A DNA stretch of 64,000 nt from Hymenopus coronatus (taxonomy: Eukaryota; Arthropoda; Insecta; Mantodea; Hymenopodidae): positions 290,932,236 to 290,996,235 of the forward strand of contig CM060900.1 in NCBI GenBank assembly GCA_030762935.1. The letters run 5' to 3'. Made by a program: the position numbers and the translations under genes. The notes beneath the pieces are model-generated. The model was not told the origin of the DNA. It saw nothing but the letters and a program-made list of their open reading frames with translations, and ran no database searches. Positions within the stretch are counted from its first letter, which is position 1, and each line of letters starts with the position of its first letter. This document shows, piece after piece, positions 1-11,184 of this stretch.

Positions 1-1892
1 ATCATAATGATAATAATATCAATAATGATAATGATAGCAATAATTATAATGATAAACATAATGATGATTAAAATAATGATGATAATAATTATAATAATAA
101 TAAAAATAATAATAATATTAATAATGACAGTAATAGCAATGATGACGTTAACAATGTTTATGATGATAGTGATAAAATTGATAATGACGATAATAATTTT
201 AATAATTATGACAATGATTATAATAATTATTATTATAAAATGATAATTATGATAATGATAATAGTTATAAGATTAATAATAAGAATAGCTATAATAATGA
301 TTATAATATTAATGCTAATAATATTGATAACAATGATAACATTGATAATGATGATTGTAATAATAATTATAATCGTAGTAATGAAGATGATAATAGTGAT
401 AAAGATGAAGATAATGATAACAATGATGATAATAATAATAGTTATCATAATAATTATCATAATAACAATGACAAAAATAGCAATGATGACGTTAACAATG
501 TTGATGATGATAACAATAGAGATAACAACGATAACATTGATAATGATGGTGATGATTATCATAATAATGATAATAAAATGATAATAGTAATAGTAATGTA
601 AGTAATAATAACAATCATACCATAATTATAATAATAATAGTAATAATTAAAATGTAATAATAAAAATCACCATCAACATAATGATCAAATTATTATTATT
701 ATTAATAATAATGATAATGATAGCAATAATTATAATGATAAAATAATGATTATTATAATAAGATTGATAATAATAATTGTAATAATAACAATAATAATAA
801 TAATAATAATAATAATTATCATAATAGTAACAATGATGACAGTGATAGCAATGATGACGTTAACAATGTTGCAGATGATAATCATAGTGATAACATTGAT
901 AATGATGATAATGATTATTATAATGATGATTATGATTAAAATAATTATGAAAATAACATGATAATTAGGATTAATATAACAATTTAGAAATAATACTTAT
1001 AATAATAATTATAATAATAATCATTATAATAATCATTAAAATAATAATGATTATAATAATAATGATTTTGATAATAATGATAACAATATTGATAACAATG
1101 ATAATATTGATAATGATGATTGTACTAATCATAATAATAATAATAATAATAATAATTATTATTAGTAGTAGTAGTAGTAGTATTATTATTATGATTACAA
1201 TAACAGTGATGACAAAAATAGCTATGCTGACCTTAACAATGTTGATGATGATAATAGTGATAACAATGATAATGATTATAATAATTGTGATACTAAAATA
1301 ATAATAATTATAATAATGATAATAATAATCATTATATAGTAATGATATTAATAATTATTATAATATAATAATAATCATAATAACGATAATAATGATTACA
1401 ATAGTAATAATGATAGCAATAAAAATAATGATAAAAAGAACGATAATGATTATAGTAATGATGATAATAATAATTATAATAATAAAAAACTAATAATAAT
1501 AATCATAATATAAATGCTGACAGTAATAGCAATGATGACGTTAACAATGTTGATGATGATAATAATAGTGATTTCAATAACATTGGTGATGATAATAATA
1601 GTGATAACAATCATAACATTGGTAATGATGATGATGATTATAATAATGATGATAACGAATATAATAATTAGGATAAGAGAATGATAATTATTTTTAAGAT
1701 AATAGTTATATTATAATGATAATAATTATAATTATAATCATTATTATAATAATAATGATAAAAATATTGATAACAATGATAACATTGATAATGATGATGA
1801 TTGTAATAATAGTAATCATAATAATGATGATAATAGTGATAGTATTGATAATAGTGATAAAGATGAAGATAATGACATTGATGTTGATGATG

Positions 1893-1932
<40 letters not shown>

Positions 1933-2984
1933 TAATAATAATCATCATCATAATAACAATGACAAAAATTTCAATGATGACGTTAACAATGTTGTTGATA
2001 ACAATAGTGATAACAATGCTAACAGTGATAATGATGATAATGATTATAATAATTATGATAATATAATAATACTTATAATAATAATTATAATAATAATAAT
2101 AGTAATATAAGTAATAATAACAATCATTGCAATAATAATTATAATACTAATAATAATCTTAATAATCATAATATTAATAGTAATAATATTAAGAATGATA
2201 ATAATTATTATAATATAATAATCATAATTATAATAACAATAGCAATAATGATGATAGCAATAATTATAATGTTGAAAATAATGATAATGATTACAATAAT
2301 GATAATAATAGGAATTATAATAATAATGATAATAGTACTAAAATAATAATAATAATAAATAATAATAATAAAAGTCATAATAATAACAATGATGACAGTA
2401 ATAGCAATGATGACGTTATCAATGTTGATTATAATAGTGATAACAATGATAACATTGATAAAGATGATAATGATTATAATAAATGATGATAATGAATATA
2501 ATAATTATGATTATAAAATGATAATTATGATAAAGATAATAATTATAGAAATAATAATAATAATAAATATAATAATAATTATAATAATCATTATAATAAT
2601 GATTACAATATTGATAACAATGAAAATATTGATGATGATTGTAATAATAATAATTATAATAATCATTATAATAATGATTACAATATTGATAACAATGAAA
2701 ATATTGATGATGATTGTAATAATAATACTATAATTATGATAATAGCAATAATGATAATTATAAAAATAATGATAGTGATTATAATAATGATGATGATAAA
2801 AAAAATAATTATAAAATAATAATAATAATAATAATTATAAAATACTAATAACAATAATAATAAAATAATAATAATAATATTAATAATTATACTACTACTA
2901 ATAATAATAATGATAATAACGATCGTAGTGATAATAGTGATAAAGATGAAGATAATGATGATGATAATGATGATAATAATAATG

Positions 2985-3021
<37 letters not shown>

Positions 3022-3412
3022 CAACCATTATTATAACAAAAATAGCAATGATGACGTTAACAATGTTGATGATAATAATAGTGATAACAATGATAATATT
3101 GATAATGGTGATAATGATTATAATAATTATGATAATAAAATGATAATAACTATAACTATAATATTAATTATAATAATATTAATTATAATAATAATAATAA
3201 TAATTATATAGTAATAATAATAGAAATAATAATACTAATAAAATAATAATAATAAGTTATTATCATAATAATAACAATAATAGCAATGATGATGTTTACA
3301 ATGTTGATGATGATAATAATAGTGATAACAATGATAGCATTGATAATGATGATAATGATTATAACAATTATGACCATAAGATGATAATAATGATAATCAT
3401 ACTAATTATAAA

Positions 3413-3455
<43 letters not shown>

Positions 3456-3660
3456 ATAATAATAATATTAATAGAAATAATAATAGTAATATAAATAATA
3501 ATAACAATCATAACAATAATAATTATAATACTAATGCTAATAATAATCATAATAATAATCTTAATACTCGATAATAATAATCATCATCATAGTCATTATA
3601 CTAATAATAATAATAATAATAATAACGATAATTATGATAATGTAAATGATGATAATGTTA
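1..3660. repeat. AAT/ATG microsatellite with an embedded longer repeat motif
   Basis: Almost pure A/T/G trinucleotide-like sequence (ATA, AAT, GAT, ATG units) that already fills the left edge, so its start is outside the window. A more conserved 18-base motif, gatgacgttaacaatgtt, recurs at about 141, 485, 853, 1226 (ctgacc variant), 1534, 1976, 2409, 3050 and 3288, usually preceded by atagcaat and followed by gatgatgataatagtgataacaatgataa. Spacing is irregular: 344, 368, 373, 308, 442, 433, 641 and 238 bases. This looks like an older tandem or higher-order repeat of roughly 350 bp whose spacer has been remodelled by slippage. Open frames here translate as runs of Ile, Met, Asn and Asp and are not genes. 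Confidence 0.9.
2571..2720. repeat. Exact 75-bp tandem duplication
   Basis: Within the microsatellite, 2571-2645 is followed directly by 2646-2720 with apparently identical sequence, including gattacaatattgataac at 2601 and again at 2676. The lack of divergence in such a slippage-prone tract suggests a recent event or an assembly artefact. Confidence 0.8.
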
Positions 3661-3684
3661 ATGATGGGAGATCTGGAACTTCAC

Positions 3685-3993
3685 CTAATCTGGTTGGGAT
3701 CTGGAATAAATTCTTCCTTTTCTTTGGCAATATTTTGAAATGTTACAGAGGTTGGAACCATCCTTATACTAGTCTTGAGATTACTGCAAACACAACCCTG
3801 AACACTGACCAAATGTTCGCTCAATAACATTTCTTGTTCGGGAGTAGGCAGCATTTTAGCTCTGTTCTGCAGCTATTTGAGGGTTATCAACTGGTGTATA
3901 CAAGTAGGTATGTGACAGTAGGCACTGTTCACCAACAAGTATTCTATGTATATCACCACCATCCAATCTACTAAGATAAACTGAATTATGAAT
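3685..3993 (-). pseudogene. Exon-like coding segment with one frameshift, product unrecognised
   Basis: On minus, a TTGCAG acceptor-like end lies at 3994 and an AG|GTGAAG donor-like end at 3685. Between them about 100 codons read open in two frames. The first part contains DGGDIHRILVGEQCLLSHTY and PVDNPQIAAEQ. A one-base shift in a TAAAA run (about 3855) then gives MLPTPEQEMLLSEHLVSVQG and a run ending FIPDPNQIR at the donor. The composition is normal for protein and unlike its noncoding surroundings. I do not recognise the family. It could be an old exon, a processed fragment, or a real exon with a homopolymer sequencing error. The acceptor has a weak polypyrimidine tract. Confidence 0.45.
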
Positions 3994-4000
3994 CTGCAAT

Positions 4001-4734
4001 TACTTTTTTTTTAAACTAGCAGTTGCTTTACTGAATGTTGAAAATTCCAGCTTAATCTTATGAAATTTCCTTTACCATGAAAGTTAAAAACCTAAGAGGA
4101 ACACTTTGTATTTGGAATATCAAAAGTAAGTTTTACCTCAAGATTTGTTTCACTTTCTGTGCATTATCTTTATGGGCTTCCATTATGTAATAGAGATTTT
4201 GATGACAGGTATATATAACATTTATTTCTGTGGCATGTGAATTAAAAGGCACAAGCATAACTTTTAGTGTAATTATATATACACATGTCCCAGAATTCGA
4301 ATGCACAAATTGGTAGGATTGTAGAGGAGTCCAAAATAAGCAGATTGAGATGGGGAATCTATGGGCTATGGGTTCTAAATTCCTTACTACAGCATAAGAG
4401 TGTTAAGAGTTACCATGCCTCTAATCAAATAACAGTAAACCATGACATGAGAACCTGGATTTTTGAGAGAATAGATAGTGGCATTATTAAGTGCTATGGC
4501 TAGCATGTGGGCATCATGCTAAGATATTGAGGGGAAGAGGGTTTAAGTCTTGATAGATACATGTATTTTTATGTTGTCTCCTTTTTTGCATTTTATAATG
4601 AGCCATTCATATTTTGCTTTTGCTCAATATGATTAATCATGTTGACAAATAAAATAAATGTAATACATGATTAGCATGTATCTGCTATGTTGCACATAGG
4701 TACAATGAAAAATGTTTCAATTGCAATTGCATTT
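4001..4734. other. Low-copy AT-rich DNA, nothing recognised
   Basis: A 72-codon open frame on plus (4285-4503) has no start context, splice sites or familiar motif, so I do not call it. I see no other structure. Confidence 0.4.
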
Positions 4735-5560
4735 AACACCTTAATGGGTACACCTCTCCATAGTGTTCAATTCTTAGACACAAAAATCATCAGATATGCA
4801 ACATACTCAATTTTGGAAGATATAGGAAGGATACACACAAAGCCAACAGTTTCAACACATTAACCAAAATCATGCCATCATAAACAGCCTAATACACAGA
4901 TTACTTAATGACGCATTAAATGGAATAGAATCTAATGCACAGTTAAAACAAATAGAAACAGAGGTAGGGAAAAATGGGTTCAACAATTCATTGGTACATA
5001 AAAAATTACAGAAATTAAAAAGGAACAAAATATATCAGATATAACGACTCTAACAGCAGAATAACAAAAGATAAAGTTCAAGAAGTTCACCTACCACCCA
5101 AGGTATATCAGGACATTTCAAAATACTTTCCATGTTTATAACATAGTGCTATCCCCACAAAGTAGACACCTTAAAAGAATTTAAATCAAACAGATATAAT
5201 GTAACACCTTCTGTAAAAAGACCAGGATACTACAAGATTGACTATGAAGATTGTGAGAAAGTAAATAAAGGAAAAAGCAAAAGCAACAACAAAACCCACC
5301 TTAAGGAATATGGCAGCTACACAAAATATAAACACATGTAAAAATCAGCAGCAGCATACCATTTTTGGAACTCCGACCATAACATCAAAAAGTGTGTCCA
5401 TCTTCTAAAACACATTAACAGACAAACTGAACTCAATACTTGGGAGAAGATTTTTTTGAAAAATTACGAGCAACACTGATGAACTTTTAAATTCCTGCTG
5501 AAGACAACCTACTCCATAAGTTCATACAACATCCATTGGTCAAGCCTCAAGACTCCAGTG
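4735..5560 (+). mobile_element. Decayed Penelope-like element: RT end plus GIY-YIG domain
   Basis: Three plus-strand frames together follow the C-terminal half of a Penelope-like polyprotein. About 4760-4860 reads VQFLDTKI...RIHTKPT, matching the FLDL...YRKPT motif of the RT. About 4855-5045 reads INQNHAIINSLIHRLLNDAL and NGFNNSLVHKKLQKL, the thumb region. About 5215-5450 reads GYYKIDYEDCEKV, HLKEYGSYTK, AAAYHFWNSDHNI and LNTWEKIFL, matching the GIY-YIG endonuclease order (GIY-like start, R/H..KEH-like, A.H....H, L..WE). The catalytic YIGQT stretch is replaced by VNKGKS, and stops and frameshifts are frequent, so the fragment is dead. Penelope-like elements copy themselves by target-primed reverse transcription with this endonuclease. 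The 5' part is missing. Confidence 0.7.
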
Positions 5561-5889
5561 GCACCACTGCAAAAGAATCCAGCAGCTGAAGGTAGTTGAG
5601 AATGCAAGATGTTTGTGAAACATATGTACATATTTTTACATACGTACATGTGTATACATAAGTATATGTAAGCAAAAACCAGTGAAGTTTAAAGTGTTAA
5701 GTTCGACTCAATGTTACTTTCAAAAGTTATCATTTTGCTTCACTGTATACCACTTCCAGTTTAGTTATTTTTCATATTTCTCAGATATGTCTAACTATCC
5801 CTGTTACAGATGCTTGGCCTATGCAGACTATAGGTCTCCGCATATACACTCTCTGCATAACATTCAAGGATTACATTAGACAGTAATCT
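5560..5889. other. AT-rich spacer with ACATA/TACGTA repeats
   Basis: About 5615-5675 alternates acatatgtacat and tacatacgtacatg, a short imperfect palindromic TA/CA-rich tract just downstream of the Penelope fragment. The rest shows nothing recognisable. Confidence 0.4.
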
Positions 5890-5975
5890 GAAAATCTATT
5901 ACCGCCTGCGGTGCCATTAGTAGTTAAAGCGGGCGTTAAACACTACCAAAAAAAAAAAAAAAAGAAAATCTATTA
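5890..5975 (+). mobile_element. Tail-only insertion of SINE family S1 with a 12-bp target-site duplication
   Basis: Positions 5902-5963 hold only the 3' end of S1 (ctgcggtgcc...gcgggcgttaaacacta) and an A-run of about 15. It is bounded on both sides by gaaaatctatta (5890-5901 and 5964-5975). The perfect duplication shows that about 60 bases were integrated as such by target-primed reverse transcription. The tRNA-like head was never present here, so this is extreme 5' truncation and not later deletion. Confidence 0.9.
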
Positions 5976-6028
5976 ATTAAAGACAAAGAACGAGTTTACA
6001 CAAAAATACATTGGGTTCACTCACATAC

Positions 6029-6249
6029 ATAGTTTTCTCCAAAACATGATTGCCTTCAAATAGAACTGCTCATCCCTGCCACTGGGCAGTAACCATTCCT
6101 GAAGACTCTGCTTACAAGCTGAGATCCGCGCCTCAATTAACAGACCAGTGGTTGAAAGACTTGGCAACTCTGAGGGTTGGTTTCCAGCTGCACACCTTAT
6201 AAATCCAAACTTTAAAGTTTGGTGGAGGGTTACTATGTTCTGAAGAATA
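6029..6249 (-). CDS. Probable internal coding exon, product unrecognised
   Basis: The minus strand has a good acceptor (CTGATCTTACAG just above 6249) and a donor (CTAT|GTATGT at 6029). The 221 bases between are open in one frame, about 73 codons, entering with two bases of a split codon and leaving with one. Visible stretches are ILQNIVTLHQTLKFGFIRC, SELPSLSTTGLLIEARISAC and QSLQEWLLPSGRDEQFYLK. The composition is protein-like with predicted amphipathic helices. No domain is recognised. It may belong to the same minus-strand gene as 3685-3993, but the phases do not join directly, so at least one exon between them would be needed. A Penelope relic on the opposite strand lies in the putative intron. 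Confidence 0.5.
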
Positions 6250-7881
6250 CTGTAAGATCAGAGGCATTTAAACTTTAACACTAAAATGATTCTCTAACTG
6301 TTATGTACAACATTTCTATATGGCTAGTTCTTATTTGGAAACCATAATTTTCGTAGAATCTCAGGGCCACACACAGTTTTATTACTGCTGGAACTGGCAG
6401 ACCTTTAATTATTTCTTGATCTCAATCACTAGTGGTTAAAGCACATCCTGGAAGGTGTGTCTGGAGAAACAATATTGCTGCACAAGCTCTATACAGGTAC
6501 ACCATTTCACAGGGTTAGACTGGTCCTCGATGATAATTCTTGTCAAACCCCTCTTTGTTCCACATGTTGTTTTTGTTGCTAAAAAGCAAACAAGGCCAGT
6601 AGTACACTGTTTAAAATGACAGTTATTATACAACCAAAAAACATTTAACAAACCACGATCTTTAAAATTTAATATTGTATAATTTACCTATTTTCTTATT
6701 GTCTCTTTTAATGGGCATATTGATGATACCAGTGGGCTAAATATTATAAATGCTTGGATCTAGTAAAATTGCAAACTATACAGCTCACAGTTTTATAATA
6801 CACCCCTTTTACACATTATGCACAAACTCATCCTCAAGCTGGAACAGTGACCACGGCTGTGGTTATTATTTGTTAGCAAGCAAAACCAGATAAGATCACT
6901 TTTACTCTTAAGGCCAAGGTTAACACACATTTGGTTGCTATCCTGCTACAATGAAAATAAAACATATGCACAGAAACATATGCAAGAGGAATGGTGACCA
7001 GCTGGTTGCACACCTTACTATTTTATTTGGGTAATGTCATGTTGCCGTTGCAACCAAGCTGTTTAGAGAAGCAGTTTCTTGAAAACTCCTCACTGCTGCA
7101 CTTGGATTGAAAGTCAACTATTTTTCAACTACTTCCATCATTCTTTCCCTGCTTTGCTATTAGTTCCACACAAAAGCTGGGTTGGTCATAGACTGTACTG
7201 CAGACTGCTTACAATTTAAGTTTGTGATTAAAGTTTTAGAATTCTAGTAACGTTACCCATATTATAAAAATAGAGCACTACTATAATTGGGAGAAAACAT
7301 CATCTACTTCATCTGAATAGCTGTCCCTGATACTATTCTTTTCATTCTAGTTTTATACTGGAAATCAGCAAAAAGAAACGCATTACTTTTGATTACTGAA
7401 GTACTTGTGGAGGAAAAAACCACTGTAAATGCTGTTTGCCGTAAACGTTTATAACATTTTGGTTAGTGATATAGTTTCTTCTTTCCAACAAAAAAAAATG
7501 TTTTTTTCCCCTCCTTTATGCTATATGCCAGATAATATTGTGACGCAATCTGGACATTCTTAGAAGCCTAAAAAAAGTGACACACAATTGTTATAATCAA
7601 TAATGGGCCAACTGTTCACATCTTAATCATCATGGTTTATATGTGCATTTCAAATATGGTTCTACAGCAAGAAAATGATATTTTTCCTCCTCAGTGGCAT
7701 TTACCTTCTTAGCTAGGCAGTCTAAGTGATAGCAGCTACTTGTTAGGCTAATACAGTGTTAGCTAGGTTTTCTACCAGATGCATGTGCTTTGAATGACTG
7801 ATGTATTTAAAACATGATTATATTTTATACTTTTGCTATAAAATGTCTTAAGTATTCAGTATATCAATTTCATTTTTGCAG
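6250..7881. other. Low-copy AT-rich DNA, probably intronic or intergenic
   Basis: No convincing gene. A 71-codon minus frame at 6436-6651 lacks supporting splice signals. TATA-rich and A-run stretches are common. I see no repeats or element ends. Confidence 0.4.
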
Positions 7882-8053
7882 ACTCAACCTGCAGTAAAAG
7901 AACTTGAGGATTTGATCTCAAAGCTATCCAAGTTCTTGCATCCCAATCACTATCATCTCTACTCTATCAAACATTCACTGGTACAATTATATGGACATCA
8001 ACAGGGCTACAAGTATTTTGAATTAAGTGACCATCTTCTAGAAAAGAAGCTAA
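7882..8053 (+). CDS. Exon resembling the C-terminal helical region of a SMYD-type protein
   Basis: A plus-strand exon sits between a strong acceptor (tttcatttttgcag, ending 7881) and a donor (ctaa|gtatgt at 8054). It is 172 bases and open in phase 0. It reads VKELEDLISKLSKFLHPNHY, then IKHSLVQLYGHQQGYKYFEL and SDHLLEKKL. The HPNHY..L...K.SL.QLYG pattern with paired helices resembles the tetratricopeptide-like C-terminal region of SMYD lysine methyltransferases, and such regions also occur in other TPR-like proteins. No SET or MYND exon is visible in the window, so the assignment is tentative. The next exon is not found before the LINE-filled region starting near 10.3 kb, so the gene may be truncated or may have a very long intron. 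It lies on the strand opposite to the 3685-3993 and 6029-6249 segments. Confidence 0.5.
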
Positions 8054-10259
8054 GTATGTTTAAAAACTTTTATAGATTTTATTGATTTAAGATCATCCAC
8101 ATGTAATGTTGTTACTTGGTAGAAAATTTTTGCCAATTTTACACATAAAAGAATTGAGTACAAAGATTAATTGGTAATGTTAATGTTGAACAGTATCTCT
8201 CAAGAATACTGTTGTATATCCAGATGTTGCAGGTTTTAAGATTACTCTCAACAACCAAAATATTATACCTATTATGTAATGTAGTTCTTGACTTGTATTC
8301 CTATTGGTTTTCTTTGAAACTAATGAAAAATAAGTGAAAAAATTACACCATAGTGAAGCTAAAGGGAAGACTCCAAATTATAAATTTTTCCTGTTTAGTC
8401 ACCTAATTAGAACACTTAATCTTGTTGTAATTGGATACCAGCTTTCTCATCACATATTTCATGGGTCTTTGCTAAAATTATCAAATTGTGTTAACTATTC
8501 ATTTAATAAAATGTCAACTGAATGACAGTATACTTGCCCCTGATAGTTTTTTGATTAATTCTCAAGAAAAAAAATGATGTTAGGAAAACTTCAACACCTT
8601 TCAGAAAAATGTTATCCCATTCATTTAGCTCCATGTCCTGGTTTAGGTTGGGTTAAATATATTTCCTTTATTCTATTTCATGAATTTCTTTCCACAAGAT
8701 GATTGCCATTCCAAACTTATCCAATTGATTACACTTCAGTAGTCCCGAATATACTTAAAATTAGTGGCCAAATTTCTCTTAGTTTTCCATGTATGATTGA
8801 TTTCCATTTGCACTTTCAATACCATAAATGCATAAATTTCCTTCTGTTAGGTAGTATTTTATTATACTAAATGCTTAAATTTAAGAAGGCATAATTCCCC
8901 TTAGAATGGATTTGTCCTCATAACTGGAAGATAGAGAATACAAGCAGTTGTCTAATTATACCTAGTTCCACAGTAAAATTCAAAGGATGGGGCTACAGCT
9001 TGGGTTTTAGAATGATTTAGAAGGATGATTTGAATACTACAGCTAGGTTAGGTAGGTCTACTGTGCCATTAAACCTCTGAGAGGATGAGAAGAGGCAAGA
9101 GATTATATAAACTGACCACATCTGAAGCCAACAGGCACAGCGCACTGGGTCTCTAATGTTTTGAAGTTTATGCATCCCCAGCTGCTCCTTTGATGTCCCC
9201 ATATCTGGATAGAGAGATTTTGGCAGAATGTCCCATGACAGGGAAGAGGCAGTTCCCTCCAGCATATACATACCGCATGCAATAAACACCACCTTGTCAG
9301 AACATGCAATCCTGAAAATTGAAAGATAATGAAATAAGAGGAAACTGAGAAAAAGAAAAACTCCTGATAGAGTACAGTCCACCCTATAATTTGTTTACCA
9401 ACCTGGGAGTACCACAAGAAAAGAAGGTTAAGTCAAGGTGGCTGGTAAAAAGGGAATAAAGGCTGGTACCTACTTAATGTGAGCCTGAGAAATTGCACAC
9501 ACATGCTTATTCAAAGGAACCTATAGGATTTTAACCGAAAACAATAACCTTATAAGTTCCAACAAGAAAGTTCCAACTTGTCCTAAACCAGTTAAGTTTA
9601 CAAATTGCTAACATATCTATGGGAGAAAGGCCATTAATGTCAACTACTTATATTGCTGAGAAATGTGTGGTAAAAATAGTGCAATTATCAAGCTGTAGGT
9701 TACTAAAGTGTGTAGTAACATTTTTGTTTATGCTCTTTCCATTAAGACATGTTCTTCATCAAGTCTCAAAAAAAATTGTTGAATTTTAGTTTTTGAATTT
9801 TTTAGTTGTTTCATTCTTTTAGTTTGACTGTACTTTGGTTCACATTTTATGACTGGTACTTTTATCTTACATACCTTTACAACAATTTTTACTCTTTTCC
9901 AACAGAACCATCATAATTTAATTCATTCCTCTTGTAAAAACATGCATCATCATAAGCTGCTTTCTTGAAAGAAGCTATTAAACCTGAATTATAAAAGTTC
10001 ACTTTTCATAGCCCAAAAAAAAAAAAAACTAATTAAAAATTCTAGCAGACAAAAAATGTCATAAATACAATCAGCTTCATTATTAACTGTAAAAGGAACC
10101 AAATGTTTAGGGGTTTGTAATAACTGAAGCACTATGTCTCCAGGGGACATATACATATAATATGGAGGGCCAAGCTCGAGGTAATGAGTGAAGACCTCAA
10201 TGATGCTTTTACAACTGAGGAGACAACCCAGCTGTTGGGTATAGTCATTTTGCATTTGG
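8054..10259. other. Low-copy DNA with overlapping minus open frames at 9017-9417
   Basis: Two minus frames (121 and 104 codons) overlap between 9017 and 9417. They share a possible acceptor (TCAATTTTCAG near 9314) and a possible donor (ATGTG|GTCAGT near 9115). One reads DKVVFIACGMYMLEGTASSL and SWDILPKSLYPDMGTSKEQL, which could be coding, but the second frame is equally open and no family is recognised. An open frame at 9989-10351 on minus lies downstream of the Tigger relic in a frame created by a duplication, and I treat it as chance. Confidence 0.3.
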
Positions 10260-11184
10260 TGTAATACAAACAGCACAAATACATGTACCTTGTTGTGCAA
10301 GCTGTACATTCCAATTGAACTCAATTCGGACAAGAGAAACACTTCTTCCACAATTCACAATTCACTATCTTGGCCCAATTCTCCAAAAATGAAGTAAATA
10401 TCAGTGCTATTTTCGATGAAGTCAATGTTATCCAATTCATCATCATCAGCATCAGCATCATCATCATCATCATCATAATCATTATCGTCACAAAGCTCAG
10501 CGTCATCTAAGTCTTCTTCAGATGATGATTCATAATTGATGCTCCTGACACAGCTTCTCTTCTTACTGGGCTTCACATTTTTCTCCGCTGCTTTTACCTT
10601 TTGCTGTCCCTTTTCTCTGGACTTTATCTTCCACTTTTGTAGTTCTTTCTGCTAATATAAAGTGTTCATGGGACTCCAAATCAATATCTCTGAGTGTTGT
10701 TTGTTCCTCTGTTTTATTTGCATTTTTTATGGTCCTGGAAAAGCAGAGATGTCTGATATTGAAATGGTGATGACTTCATTAGCAGGGCTTTTATTTACTA
10801 ATTAGTCCTCTTCATTATACATTAACAGTGGCATTAACTGGGGTAAAGTCTTTTTCCAAAATAATACATCAGGATTTAGAGGATCAATTCCTCCTTTCTT
10901 GAATCCTGATATTGCCATCTCCATGTTGGCTACTGTGGTGTAAGCAGTATTGAGTAACGACACAATATCATTTGGGAGAATTTTCTCTCCAGTATGTTTT
11001 TCAGAAAATGGTCACATGCTCTGGTGAATGCAATTTTATACGCCAAAAAAATAACTCAAACAATGACTGCAACCTGCATGAGGTGTGTGGAGGAATTAAA
11101 ACCACTGTGATTCCGTTGTATTTGCACTTTTCATAGACTACAAGAGAGTTGTGACTTGTGTGATTGTCTAGTATTAGTGATTTT
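10260..11184 (-). pseudogene. Tigger/pogo-type transposase relic (C-terminal half)
   Basis: From 11183 downwards on minus the frames read LILDNHTSHNSLVVYEKC, then GITVVLIPPHTSCRLQSL, matching the second catalytic aspartate block (DN..H) and the PPHTS..LQPLD block of the DDE transposases of the pogo/Tigger group. Next comes GFKKGGIDPLNPDVLFWKK, a usual block after the catalytic core. A lysine-rich segment follows, then an acidic tail (10358-10576, a run of Asp). The extreme end (GELGQDSELWKKCFSC, about 10310-10375) is like the zinc-binding C-terminus of such proteins. The third catalytic Asp is replaced (LQSLFEL), stops interrupt the core, and a 7-bp duplication (gtgaatt twice near 10350-10365 on minus) breaks the zinc segment. 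No terminal inverted repeats were found. The upstream end abuts J1-a at 11184. Confidence 0.75.

Noticed and set aside
1..3660. Many open frames of 60-116 codons in the microsatellite
   Set aside because: They translate to runs of Ile, Met, Asn and Asp on both strands and follow the trinucleotide repeat, with no start context or conserved domain.
9989..10351. 120-codon minus open frame
   Set aside because: It begins just after the Tigger stop in a frame opened by a 7-bp duplication. The ancestral frame reads into the transposase zinc tail.
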